A stretch of DNA of 7,464 nucleotides from Helicobacteraceae bacterium (lineage in GTDB: Bacteria; Campylobacterota; Campylobacteria; Campylobacterales; Sulfurimonadaceae): NCBI GenBank assembly GCA_027061425.1, contig JALSUN010000018.1:39653-47116 (forward strand), in the 5' to 3' direction. A model generated the notes under the pieces. That model saw only the letters and a program-made list of their open reading frames with translations. It was not told where the DNA came from and made no database searches. Positions 1 through 5,236 of this stretch are shown here, piece after piece. A program made the position numbers and the translations under genes. How positions within the stretch are numbered: position 1 is the first letter of the stretch; each line of letters starts with the position of its first letter.

Positions 1-33
1 TTGGTCTTTGGTCTTTGGTCTTTGGTCTTTGGT
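1..33. repeat. 7-bp tandem repeat (TTGGTCT)n
   Basis: Four perfect head-to-tail copies of TTGGTCT and a partial fifth run from the first base of the window, so the array may extend further left. It is not inside a recognisable gene here. Heptanucleotide arrays change copy number by slippage, but I see no evidence of what this one would affect. Confidence 0.9.
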
Positions 34-70
34 AAAAGGGTAATCTGTTTTGTAAACAAAGTCAAGCCTT

Positions 71-96
71 CCGTCACTCCTGCAAAGGCAGGAGTC
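71..96 (+). repeat. REP-like palindrome, left copy
   Basis: A 26-bp unit with an 8-bp perfect stem (ACTCCTGC at 76-83, GCAGGAGT at 88-95), a 4-nt loop and a CCGTC flank. It has the CCGTCATTCC...GGAAT form of the extragenic palindromes scattered through many bacterial genomes, whose translation in one frame gives VIPAKAGI-like peptides. It is the inverted partner of the copy at 145-170. Confidence 0.75.
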
Positions 97-144
97 CACG
101 AACCTCATCGTCTATAGTAGTTTTATCGGAGATTTTAGCTGTTT

Positions 145-170
145 GATTCCTGCCTTCGCAGGAATGACGG
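145..170 (-). repeat. REP-like palindrome, right copy (inverted)
   Basis: The reverse complement of this 26-bp unit matches 71-96 at 22 of 26 positions. It has its own perfect 8-bp stem (ATTCCTGC at 146-153, GCAGGAAT at 158-165) around a 4-nt loop. Two inverted copies about 50 bp apart form the head-to-head pair typical of REP doublets. No REP-associated transposase gene lies in the window, so it would have been mobilised in trans. Confidence 0.75.
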
Positions 171-210
171 GGAAATAAAAGAGAAAATGGCAAGAGCTCA
201 TTTTCAAAGT

Positions 211-283
211 TTTTACTCTCGTAAAATTTTCAGATTTGGTGTGAGTTGTGTCGGGTGTGAACCCGATAGCGCACTGCTGTGCG
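211..283. other. cluster of short hairpins in a gene-free stretch
   Basis: Three consecutive perfect stems lie here: TTTTAC/GTAAAA (211-216 with 221-226), TCGGGT/ACCCGA (251-256 with 261-266) and CGCAC/GTGCG (270-274 with 279-283). The part from about 240 to 320 is visibly richer in G+C than its surroundings. No clear T-tract follows any stem in the direction of the regulator gene that ends at 326. It could be part of the same repetitive element as the palindromes to the left, or a small structured RNA; neither is shown. Confidence 0.35.
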
Positions 284-325
284 TGGAGAGGTGAACCCCA
301 ACGCAAATCGCGCCGAAGCTGGAAC

Positions 326-937
326 TTAAAAAAGTTCTATGGCCCCTCGATGTAACTGTACTTGGCCTTTGTGTTCCATCTCTTTAAGTACCCGACTGAC
401 CACTACACGGGTGGTGCCCATGACGTTGGCTAACTGCTCATGCGTAGTCAGTACCATCTTCTCTTCTTGCGCTTCTAACCACTTTAAAATACGCTGATCG
501 AGCGTCTTGAACTTCACATCATTAACCAGCTCAACCAAGGCTGCCATACGAACGTTATAGAGAGAAAAGACAAAAGATTGATAGGCCTCACTGAGATGGG
601 TCAGTTTTTTTATGGAGGCAACATCGATAAGATAACCTTCGATATCTGTCATGGTCTCTGCAGTTGCGATGGCTTCTGTCTGAGAAAGCGTAGAAGCAGT
701 GTTAACAATACACTGTTCTCCTGGATGTAAGGTGTAGAGTGTGATCTCTTCTGTTGTGTCAGGTTGCATATAGAGACGTACTTCACCCTTAGTCAAAAGC
801 AAGACATTGTCGCAAGTGTCTCCCTGATAAAAGAGGATGTTGCCTTGAGGGACAGAGACAGGTTTCGCATGAGATGTTAAAAAGGCTAAGGCCTCATTTT
901 CAAGCTCTGGGATAAAAGGGTAAACAGAGAGGTCCAT
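326..937 (-). CDS. Crp/Fnr-family transcriptional regulator
   Basis: A 203-aa protein of typical family length. Residues about 20-110 form the cyclic-nucleotide-binding-like beta-roll (GNILFYQGD at 32-40, then KGEVRLY), about 115-150 the dimerisation helix, and 163-194 the winged helix-turn-helix with TTHEQLANVMGTTRVVVSRVL. It has only two cysteines, C42 and C76, and no Fnr-type N-terminal cysteine cluster, so an iron-sulfur oxygen sensor is unlikely; the ligand is unknown. The frame stays open 21 codons upstream (Met at 1000), but I choose 937 because the purine-rich AAAAAGAAG precedes it and the beta-roll begins soon after, while the extra residues are Cys-rich and family-unlike. It is divergent from the pentaheme cytochrome gene and so is a candidate regulator of that gene. 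The stop codon lies in a small GAACTT/AAGTTC inverted repeat. Confidence 0.9.
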   Translation of the reverse strand: MDLSVYPFIPELENEALAFLTSHAKPVSVPQGNILFYQGDTCDNVLLLTKGEVRLYMQPDTTEEITLYTLHPGEQCIVNTASTLSQTEAIATAETMTDIEGYLIDVASIKKLTHLSEAYQSFVFSLYNVRMAALVELVNDVKFKTLDQRILKWLEAQEEKMVLTTHEQLANVMGTTRVVVSRVLKEMEHKGQVQLHRGAIELF

Positions 938-955
938 AATACTTCTTTTTACTGG

Positions 956-973
956 ATTGTAACATATGTAACA
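956..973 (-). promoter_or_regulatory. Crp/Fnr gene promoter with overlapping TGTAACA repeat
   Basis: On the minus strand TGtTACAAT (964-956) is an extended -10, leaving a leader of roughly 12 nt. It is covered by TGTAACA-TA-TGTAACA on the plus strand (958-973). This is both a 7-bp direct repeat and an almost perfect dyad around ACATATGT, a plausible Crp/Fnr-type operator. Its position over the -10 suggests autorepression, and it also lies about 50 bp upstream of the divergent cytochrome gene. Inference from sequence only. Confidence 0.45.
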
Positions 974-1024
974 GACATGACAGAGACATTTAAATATCAT
1001 TCAGTAATAATTTAAAGGTCTCAC

Positions 1025-2155
1025 ATGTTTAAATATCTGTTTATTATTCCCCTTCTCTTTAATACACTTTTTGCACTCTCTAATGAAAGTAAAGTCTGTC
1101 AGAAATGCCATCCTATTATCTATGATGAATATTATGGCTCTTCTCACCGTAAAGCTTCTGTCTACAACAACCCTCTCCATAAAGCATATTGGGACAAACA
1201 TCCTAAAGATGAAAAAGGCTACACCTGCGCCAAATGTCATACGCCGACAGACAAAAAATCGGTAGAGACAGGGGTACTGACAGACAACACTATTCAAAGA
1301 GAAGAGCCTATCTCCTGTGTCTTCTGTCACACTATCAAAGAGGTCGACGAGGGTGAGATGTCCAACACCAACATCTCCAGCACAGAGAAAAGGGATTTTT
1401 TTACAGCAGAAAAGTCCAAACGCGGTTCACACACTGCCTCTTTTAAGACCAAGTCCTCATGGTTCGGACTGGTTAAGACCACCCAAAGCTCTCCCTATCA
1501 CAAAATAGACTATAACAACGAAAACTACTACAACGGCAATGTCTGCATGGGCTGTCACTCCCATACCAACAACGAACATGGTTTTGACACCGTCATGCTC
1601 GACGCTATGATAGATAAAGATGACAAAAACAGCTGTATAAGCTGCCACATGCCACAAGTTCTCGGCTCTAAAGTCACACTCAATGATTCCAAAACCCATG
1701 CTTATCATGGCATCGCAGGGATTTATAATAGGACTAGAGAGATGGGAAAATATGTAGATTTTAAAGTAGCGCAGAACTCAAAGAGTTTTAATGTCAGTGT
1801 TATTAATCAGTCTAATCATGCACTTTTTGGACAGGCATTTAGAGAAGGTGTTTTAATCGCCACCATCACCCGTGGAAGCAAGACCATAGAACTGCCAGCT
1901 TTCAGTTTCACCCGTATTTTAGGTGATGAGGGCAAAGAAGCCATGCCATGGAAAGCCACAGAGACCCTCAAAGACACGCTGATCTATGCCAAAAAAGAGA
2001 TCCCTTTTAACATCTCTCTACAAAAAGGAGACCGACTGACCTTGACACTTGGCGTCAAACTCGTGACTAAAAAAGGGGAAAAAGCCTTAGGATTGAAGAA
2101 CGACCCTGAGATGAGAAAGTTCAGGGTATTGAAAGTGGAACACTTCGAATTTTAA
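1025..2155 (+). CDS. secreted pentaheme cytochrome c (cytochrome c554-like)
   Basis: A 376-aa protein with an N-terminal signal peptide (about residues 1-17, ending LFA) and five haem c attachment motifs: CQKCH 25-29, CAKCH 68-72, CVFCH 98-102, CMGCH 174-178 and CISCH 204-208. The first motif is followed by YDEYYGSSHRKA, the distal-histidine pattern of the c554/multihaem family, and the last continues as CHMP, as in NrfA/HAO-type cytochromes. Residues about 245-376 carry no haem site and look beta-rich, like a C-terminal sandwich domain. It should act in the periplasm as an electron carrier or small-molecule reductase; the substrate cannot be told. The start is supported by AAAGG 6 nt upstream. 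It is divergent from the Crp/Fnr gene and convergent with cytochrome b561, a plausible quinone-side partner. Confidence 0.9.
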   Translation: MFKYLFIIPLLFNTLFALSNESKVCQKCHPIIYDEYYGSSHRKASVYNNPLHKAYWDKHPKDEKGYTCAKCHTPTDKKSVETGVLTDNTIQREEPISCVFCHTIKEVDEGEMSNTNISSTEKRDFFTAEKSKRGSHTASFKTKSSWFGLVKTTQSSPYHKIDYNNENYYNGNVCMGCHSHTNNEHGFDTVMLDAMIDKDDKNSCISCHMPQVLGSKVTLNDSKTHAYHGIAGIYNRTREMGKYVDFKVAQNSKSFNVSVINQSNHALFGQAFREGVLIATITRGSKTIELPAFSFTRILGDEGKEAMPWKATETLKDTLIYAKKEIPFNISLQKGDRLTLTLGVKLVTKKGEKALGLKNDPEMRKFRVLKVEHFEF

Positions 2156-2742
2156 ACGGGCTCATCATCCCCATGTATCATCTTAGAGATGATGCTCTCT
2201 TTAGTGACAAATTCATGACGCAATACACCTGCCAAATGCATAGAGACAAAGAGTAAAACTGCATACATTATATTTTCGTGAAGTTCTTTCACCCAGTGCA
2301 CACCTTCTTTACTAAAGCCTAAAAACTCATGAAAATAGAGCGTGCCCCCACTCAGTGCCATCACCATTAACGATACACATAAAAAGAAGTAGGTGCCGCG
2401 TTGCAGTTTTTCCTCTTTTGGTGCCCGTATCAATACTAAAAGAGGAAAGATCTTAGGGTCTCTAAAGACCATATAGAGGCGTATCACTATAGAGAGTGCT
2501 AAAAAGAGTGCAAAGATGTAGTGCCACTCCCACATCGGTTCTCTGATGGCTTTAGCAATCATCTTGGCAGTCTCTGCCGTCACTTCAGTCCCTGCTGCAG
2601 AGAGCTTGGCTTGAATAAGCTCTGCATTGCTTCGCCAGCTCAAAAATGTTTTTCTAAGTACCACTGTGCCTAAAATCCCAATAATAGAAAAGGCCATCAG
2701 CCAGTGCCAAAAGCGGTAAAGTGGTGTGAATTGAGGTTTCAT
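2152..2742 (-). CDS. cytochrome b561-family membrane protein
   Basis: A 196-aa protein with four predicted membrane helices (about 11-30, 71-92, 116-136 and 155-175) and four histidines placed for haem b ligation: H13 (RFWHW), H74 (WEWHY), H155 (KELHEN) and H169 (SMHLAG). A loop of about 40 residues between helices 1 and 2 carries the NAELIQAKL segment and IREPMWEWH lead-in that I associate with Campylobacterota members. Such proteins pass electrons between the quinone pool and periplasmic cytochromes. The start is fixed by a strong AAGGAG 5 nt upstream. Its stop codon overlaps that of the pentaheme cytochrome gene on the other strand by 4 bp (TTAA). Its promoter region carries direct repeats like those of the two-component genes. 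Confidence 0.88.
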   Translation of the reverse strand: MKPQFTPLYRFWHWLMAFSIIGILGTVVLRKTFLSWRSNAELIQAKLSAAGTEVTAETAKMIAKAIREPMWEWHYIFALFLALSIVIRLYMVFRDPKIFPLLVLIRAPKEEKLQRGTYFFLCVSLMVMALSGGTLYFHEFLGFSKEGVHWVKELHENIMYAVLLFVSMHLAGVLRHEFVTKESIISKMIHGDDEPV

Positions 2743-2762
2743 AATATCTCCTTGTTACAATC

Positions 2763-2794
2763 ATTTTATACAAGTTTTGTTAGAACAACGTTAA
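2763..2794 (-). promoter_or_regulatory. putative cytochrome b561 promoter with response-regulator half-sites
   Basis: Read on the minus strand: half-site TTAACGTT (2794-2787), then CTAACAAA (2783-2776) starting exactly 11 bp later, a 7-nt spacer, then TAAAAT (2768-2763) as -10. TATAAA, two bases earlier, is an alternative hexamer. The geometry matches the promoters at 2809-2840 and 4542-4595, although these half-sites are the most diverged (5/8 and 6/8 to CTAACACT). Confidence 0.4.
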
Positions 2795-2808
2795 GGATTT
2801 AAACAACT

Positions 2809-2840
2809 TTAACACTCCACTAATACTTCTCTACTACAAT
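2809..2840 (+). promoter_or_regulatory. response-regulator gene promoter with 11-bp direct repeat
   Basis: TTAACACT (2809-2816) and CTAATACT (2820-2827) are spaced 11 bp start to start. After a 7-nt spacer comes TACAAT (2835-2840), a good -10. The first copy could also read as a -35 (TTAACA), but the gap to the -10 would then be 20 bp, which is too long, so activator-dependent initiation is more likely. It suggests autoregulation by the encoded OmpR-type regulator. Confidence 0.55.
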
Positions 2841-2842
2841 AT

Positions 2843-3493
2843 ATGATGATGAAAAAAATACTTTTACTAGAAGATGACAAATTATTGGCAGAAACCTTGC
2901 AGGAACTCCTTGAGAGTGAGGGGTATGATGTGACCTTAGTTCTAGATGGTGGCATTGCTGCCGATACCTCCTATGATAATGACTTTGATCTCTATATCTT
3001 TGACATTAATGTTCCTGAGATCAATGGGCTCGAACTTTTAGAGAGTTTACGGAGTGCTGATGACAAGACTCCTGCTATCTTTATTAGTGCCTTGGTCGAC
3101 ATGAACACTATGGCTAAAGGGTTTGAAGTGGGTGGCGATGATTACATTAAGAAGCCATTTTTTCCAGAAGAGTTGCTCATCCGTGTAAATGCCAAGTTAG
3201 CACAAGTCGCACCAAACATCATTAAGTATGGTGCACTCACCTTTGATGTTCAGTCCAAGATTTTACGAAAAGAGGGCACTGTTCTCTCTCTTGGTGAGGT
3301 ACAAGAGAGACTCTTTGAGCTTTTCATCACCAACATCGACAAGGTTTTAGATAAATCCTACCTTTTAGAGAGTCTTGAAAAACCCTCTTCAACCGCCCTT
3401 CGTGTCGCAATCAACAAACTTAAACAGACTACAGGTCTTAACATCCAAAACCTTAGAGGGGTAGGGTACATCTTGAACAAGGCAGAAAGTTGA
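2843..3493 (+). CDS. OmpR/PhoB-family response regulator
   Basis: A 216-aa two-domain regulator. The receiver domain (about 4-121) has the acidic pocket E10-D11-D12, phospho-acceptor D54 (FDINVPEINGLELL), S82 and conserved K104 (KKPF). The effector (about 127-213) is a winged helix ending LRGVGYIL, typical of the OmpR/PhoB family, with the recognition helix about residues 183-197. It is transcribed with the histidine kinase, which starts inside its stop codon. Three in-frame ATGs (2843, 2846, 2849) open the gene and no Shine-Dalgarno sequence precedes them; the -10 at 2835-2840 would place the transcript start on these ATGs, so the mRNA may be leaderless and the true start may be 2846 or 2849. 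I infer it binds the 11-bp-spaced YTAACACT repeats nearby. Confidence 0.93.
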   Translation: MMMKKILLLEDDKLLAETLQELLESEGYDVTLVLDGGIAADTSYDNDFDLYIFDINVPEINGLELLESLRSADDKTPAIFISALVDMNTMAKGFEVGGDDYIKKPFFPEELLIRVNAKLAQVAPNIIKYGALTFDVQSKILRKEGTVLSLGEVQERLFELFITNIDKVLDKSYLLESLEKPSSTALRVAINKLKQTTGLNIQNLRGVGYILNKAES

Positions 3494-4545
3494 GCCGTGT
3501 AGAGATAGAATCTTTTATCAAAAGCTTTATCCTCTTTTTTAGCTCTTTGAGTCTGCTTATCGGCACCCTCTTTTACCTCAACTACACCACAGCGGTCAAA
3601 ACATTGGACGATACACTCTTCTCAGAGATGCGACTGTGTAGTTATGATCTCAAATGTACACAGTTTAACATCGACTTTGTTCCCAAACAGAAACAACTTC
3701 TCTACACTCTCTACAAAAAAGCAGAGGGTCTCAACAGTTACTTCCCTATCCCAGGTTCGGATGACTTTGTCATGCAACTCCATCTCAATGCCCAACACTA
3801 TGATGATAAACTACATGCCCTGCAAAAAGAGGCCTATCTCAATTTTTTTGGCACACTTCTTGTCATTATCATTCTCTCCATTCTCTTTTCACTCTACGCA
3901 CTCTACCCACTGAGAAATGCCCTCAGTCTCACCCAAGAGTTCATAAAAGACATCCTCCACGACTTTAATACTCCATTGGGAGCACTTAGACTCAACAGTG
4001 CCATGTTAAAAAAAGAGATAGGAGAGAACAGCAAGATCACACGGATAGAGCAGAGTGTTCAAAACGTACTTGACCTCCAAGAGAACCTCCGTGCCTATCT
4101 GCATAACCACCAAACACAAAAAACCTTGTTCTCTCTAGAGACTTTGGTACAGGAGCGTCTGAAGCTTTTAGAAAAGAGTTACCCGCAACTGCACTTTCAA
4201 GTCACCATCAGTGATGTCACTCTCAACACCAACCAACCAGCCTTTAGTCGCATCTTAGACAACCTCCTCACCAACGCCTGTAAATACAACACCCCACAAG
4301 GCAGTGTCCATCTTATATATGATGACCAAGCACAACGACTTAACATCATTGACACTGGCAAAGGGATTAAAAACCCCAAACGTATCTTTGAGCGTTTTTA
4401 TAAAGAGCAGGAGCGGGGCATAGGTATCGGTCTGCACATCGTTAAAAAGCTCTGTGATGAGTTAGGGATTAAGATCTTAGTAAAAAGCCAAGAGCAAAAG
4501 GGTACTACCATCTCACTATCACTGACAAAACTTGTACTCCACTAA
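3490..4545 (+). CDS. sensor histidine kinase, partner of the response regulator
   Basis: A 351-aa membrane kinase. TM1 (about 12-32) and TM2 (about 119-139) enclose a short periplasmic sensor of about 86 residues holding two cysteines, C50 and C56. The phospho-acceptor helix has HDFNTPL with H157, carrying Asn where Arg/Lys is usual. The ATPase domain shows the N-box NLLTNACKY (258-266), the G1 box DTGKG (288-292), ERFYK of the F-box and the G2 box GIGIGLHIVKK (310-320). No HAMP domain is evident between TM2 and the H-box. Translation starts at TTG, overlapping the regulator's TGA as TTGA, with AAGG 7 nt upstream; no ATG or GTG fits as well, so the two proteins are translationally coupled. 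The signal is unknown; the Cys pair could sense redox state or a metal. Confidence 0.93.
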   Translation: MSRVEIESFIKSFILFFSSLSLLIGTLFYLNYTTAVKTLDDTLFSEMRLCSYDLKCTQFNIDFVPKQKQLLYTLYKKAEGLNSYFPIPGSDDFVMQLHLNAQHYDDKLHALQKEAYLNFFGTLLVIIILSILFSLYALYPLRNALSLTQEFIKDILHDFNTPLGALRLNSAMLKKEIGENSKITRIEQSVQNVLDLQENLRAYLHNHQTQKTLFSLETLVQERLKLLEKSYPQLHFQVTISDVTLNTNQPAFSRILDNLLTNACKYNTPQGSVHLIYDDQAQRLNIIDTGKGIKNPKRIFERFYKEQERGIGIGLHIVKKLCDELGIKILVKSQEQKGTTISLSLTKLVLH

Positions 4546-4595
4546 CACTGCGCTAACCTATCGCTCACACTTCACTAACACTACTGTGCGATACT
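4542..4595 (+). promoter_or_regulatory. promoter with four 11-bp-phased response-regulator half-sites
   Basis: CTAACACT (4542), CTAACCTA (4553), CTCACACT (4564) and CTAACACT (4575) follow one another at exactly 11-bp steps. A 7-nt spacer leads to GATACT (4590-4595), preceded by TGC as an extended -10. The last repeats occupy the -35 region, as PhoB sites do. The first repeat begins within the last codons of the kinase gene. A further CTAACACT at 4594 is out of phase. Confidence 0.65.
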
Positions 4596-4603
4596 AACAC
4601 TGT

Positions 4604-4633
4604 CAAAAAACAAAAAGGCTTTTTAAAAAAGCC
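4604..4633 (-). terminator. hairpin with T-tract on the minus strand, in the leader of the Met/Gln-rich gene
   Basis: GGCTTTTT and AAAAAGCC (4617-4624 and 4626-4633) form a near-perfect palindrome. On the minus strand the stem is followed by TTTTTGTTTTTTG, the form of an intrinsic terminator, although no minus-strand gene is known to read into it. On the plus strand there is no T-tract, and the stem would lie in the 5' leader just before the ribosome binding site. Either an antisense terminator or an mRNA leader structure. Confidence 0.45.
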
Positions 4634-4650
4634 ACAACAAGGAAATGATT

Positions 4651-5166
4651 ATGAAGAACATTACACTAAGTACACTCACTTTAATCCTACTCGGAACACT
4701 CACTGTAAGCAGTGCAGACACTACACCATCGGTTGAGCAGACACAGATGCAGACTCAAAAACAAGAACAAAACCAAGAGATGCGTCAACAGCATGTTGAG
4801 ACGATGAACCAGATGAAAGAGAAGATGGCTACCATGTCTCCTGAAGAGCGTCAAGTTGCTGTTGAAAAAATGCGTACAGAGATGCAAACAACAGGACAAG
4901 CACATGCTGGAGAACATAACCAAAACCAAGAGATGTCTCACACACGTACTATGACCCAGCAACGCAGTCGCAACCAAGAGATGCAACACAGTGAGAAGAT
5001 GCAGCAAGGTCAGCAGATGGCACAACATCAACAAGGTCAACAGATGATGAAAGAGCACCAGATGGGTTCAGGAAACATGCAACAACAAGGATCACACAAC
5101 GAGCAGACCTCTACACGTGACATGCAACAACCTCAAGAGGGACAAACACCAAGAGGTCAACACTAA
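4651..5166 (+). CDS. secreted Met/Gln/His-rich low-complexity protein A
   Basis: A 171-aa protein with a clear signal peptide (1-22, ending VSSA). The mature part is strikingly biased: by my count 38 Gln, 19 Met and 9 His overall, and after the signal peptide no Cys and no long hydrophobic segment. A helical core at 49-79 (VETMNQMKEKM...MSPEERQ...MRTEMQ) is shared with the next protein, 16 of 31 identical; the tail repeats QQGQQM. I do not recognise the family. Met/His-rich periplasmic proteins can bind Cu(I)/Ag(I) (as SilE/PcoE) or serve as oxidisable Met sinks (as MrpX of Azospira); both are only analogies. I choose ATG 4651 because AAGGA lies 7 nt upstream; ATG 4645 would leave 1 nt. Four regulator half-sites precede it, so it is probably a main output of the two-component system. 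Confidence 0.85.
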   Translation: MKNITLSTLTLILLGTLTVSSADTTPSVEQTQMQTQKQEQNQEMRQQHVETMNQMKEKMATMSPEERQVAVEKMRTEMQTTGQAHAGEHNQNQEMSHTRTMTQQRSRNQEMQHSEKMQQGQQMAQHQQGQQMMKEHQMGSGNMQQQGSHNEQTSTRDMQQPQEGQTPRGQH

Positions 5167-5171
5167 AACTG

Positions 5172-5196
5172 ATAAAGAGAGCGTCTCTCTCTTTAT
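5172..5196 (+). terminator. hairpin after protein A gene, possible terminator or attenuator
   Basis: A perfect 10-bp stem, ATAAAGAGAG (5172-5181) with CTCTCTTTAT (5187-5196), around a 5-nt loop, starts 5 nt after the stop codon. The T-rich part is inside the stem and little follows, so termination may be partial and would lower expression of the genes downstream. Confidence 0.5.
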
Positions 5197-5236
5197 ACTT
5201 ATGCCATAATATCATCACTACTCTCAGGAGATTTCT

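Noticed and set aside
112..306. Minus-strand open frame of 64 codons containing VIPAKAGI
   Set aside because: The peptide is the usual translation of REP-like palindromes; there is no ribosome binding site and the frame runs through hairpins of a non-coding repeat region.
938..1000. Longer N-terminus for the Crp/Fnr regulator (Met at 1000)
   Set aside because: The extra 21 residues are Cys-rich and unlike the family, and they would cover the likely -10 and operator; ATG at 937 has a purine-rich site before it.
1001..1708. Open frames overlapping the pentaheme cytochrome (minus 1001-1330 and 1457-1708, plus 1071-1265 and 1317-1508)
   Set aside because: They are other-frame shadows of a gene with five haem motifs and a signal peptide.
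4594..4601. Fifth CTAACACT copy
   Set aside because: It is 19 bp after the fourth copy, out of the 11-bp phase, and overlaps the -10, so I do not count it as an activating half-site, though it could be a chance or repressing copy.
4645..4650. ATG at 4645 as start of protein A
   Set aside because: It would sit 1 nt from the AAGGA site; ATG at 4651 has the normal 7-nt spacing and gives a standard MKN signal peptide.
4687..5058. Minus-strand open frame of 123 codons opposite protein A (and 5273-5623 opposite protein B)
   Set aside because: Both are Leu/His-rich mirror images of Gln/Met codon runs (CAG/CAA/ATG) and have no ribosome binding site; they are by-products of codon bias.
5155..5165. 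TCAACACT and TTAACACC near the starts of protein B and the barrel gene as further half-sites
   Set aside because: Each is single (5157, 5655), with no partner at 11 bp and no -10 at the right distance.
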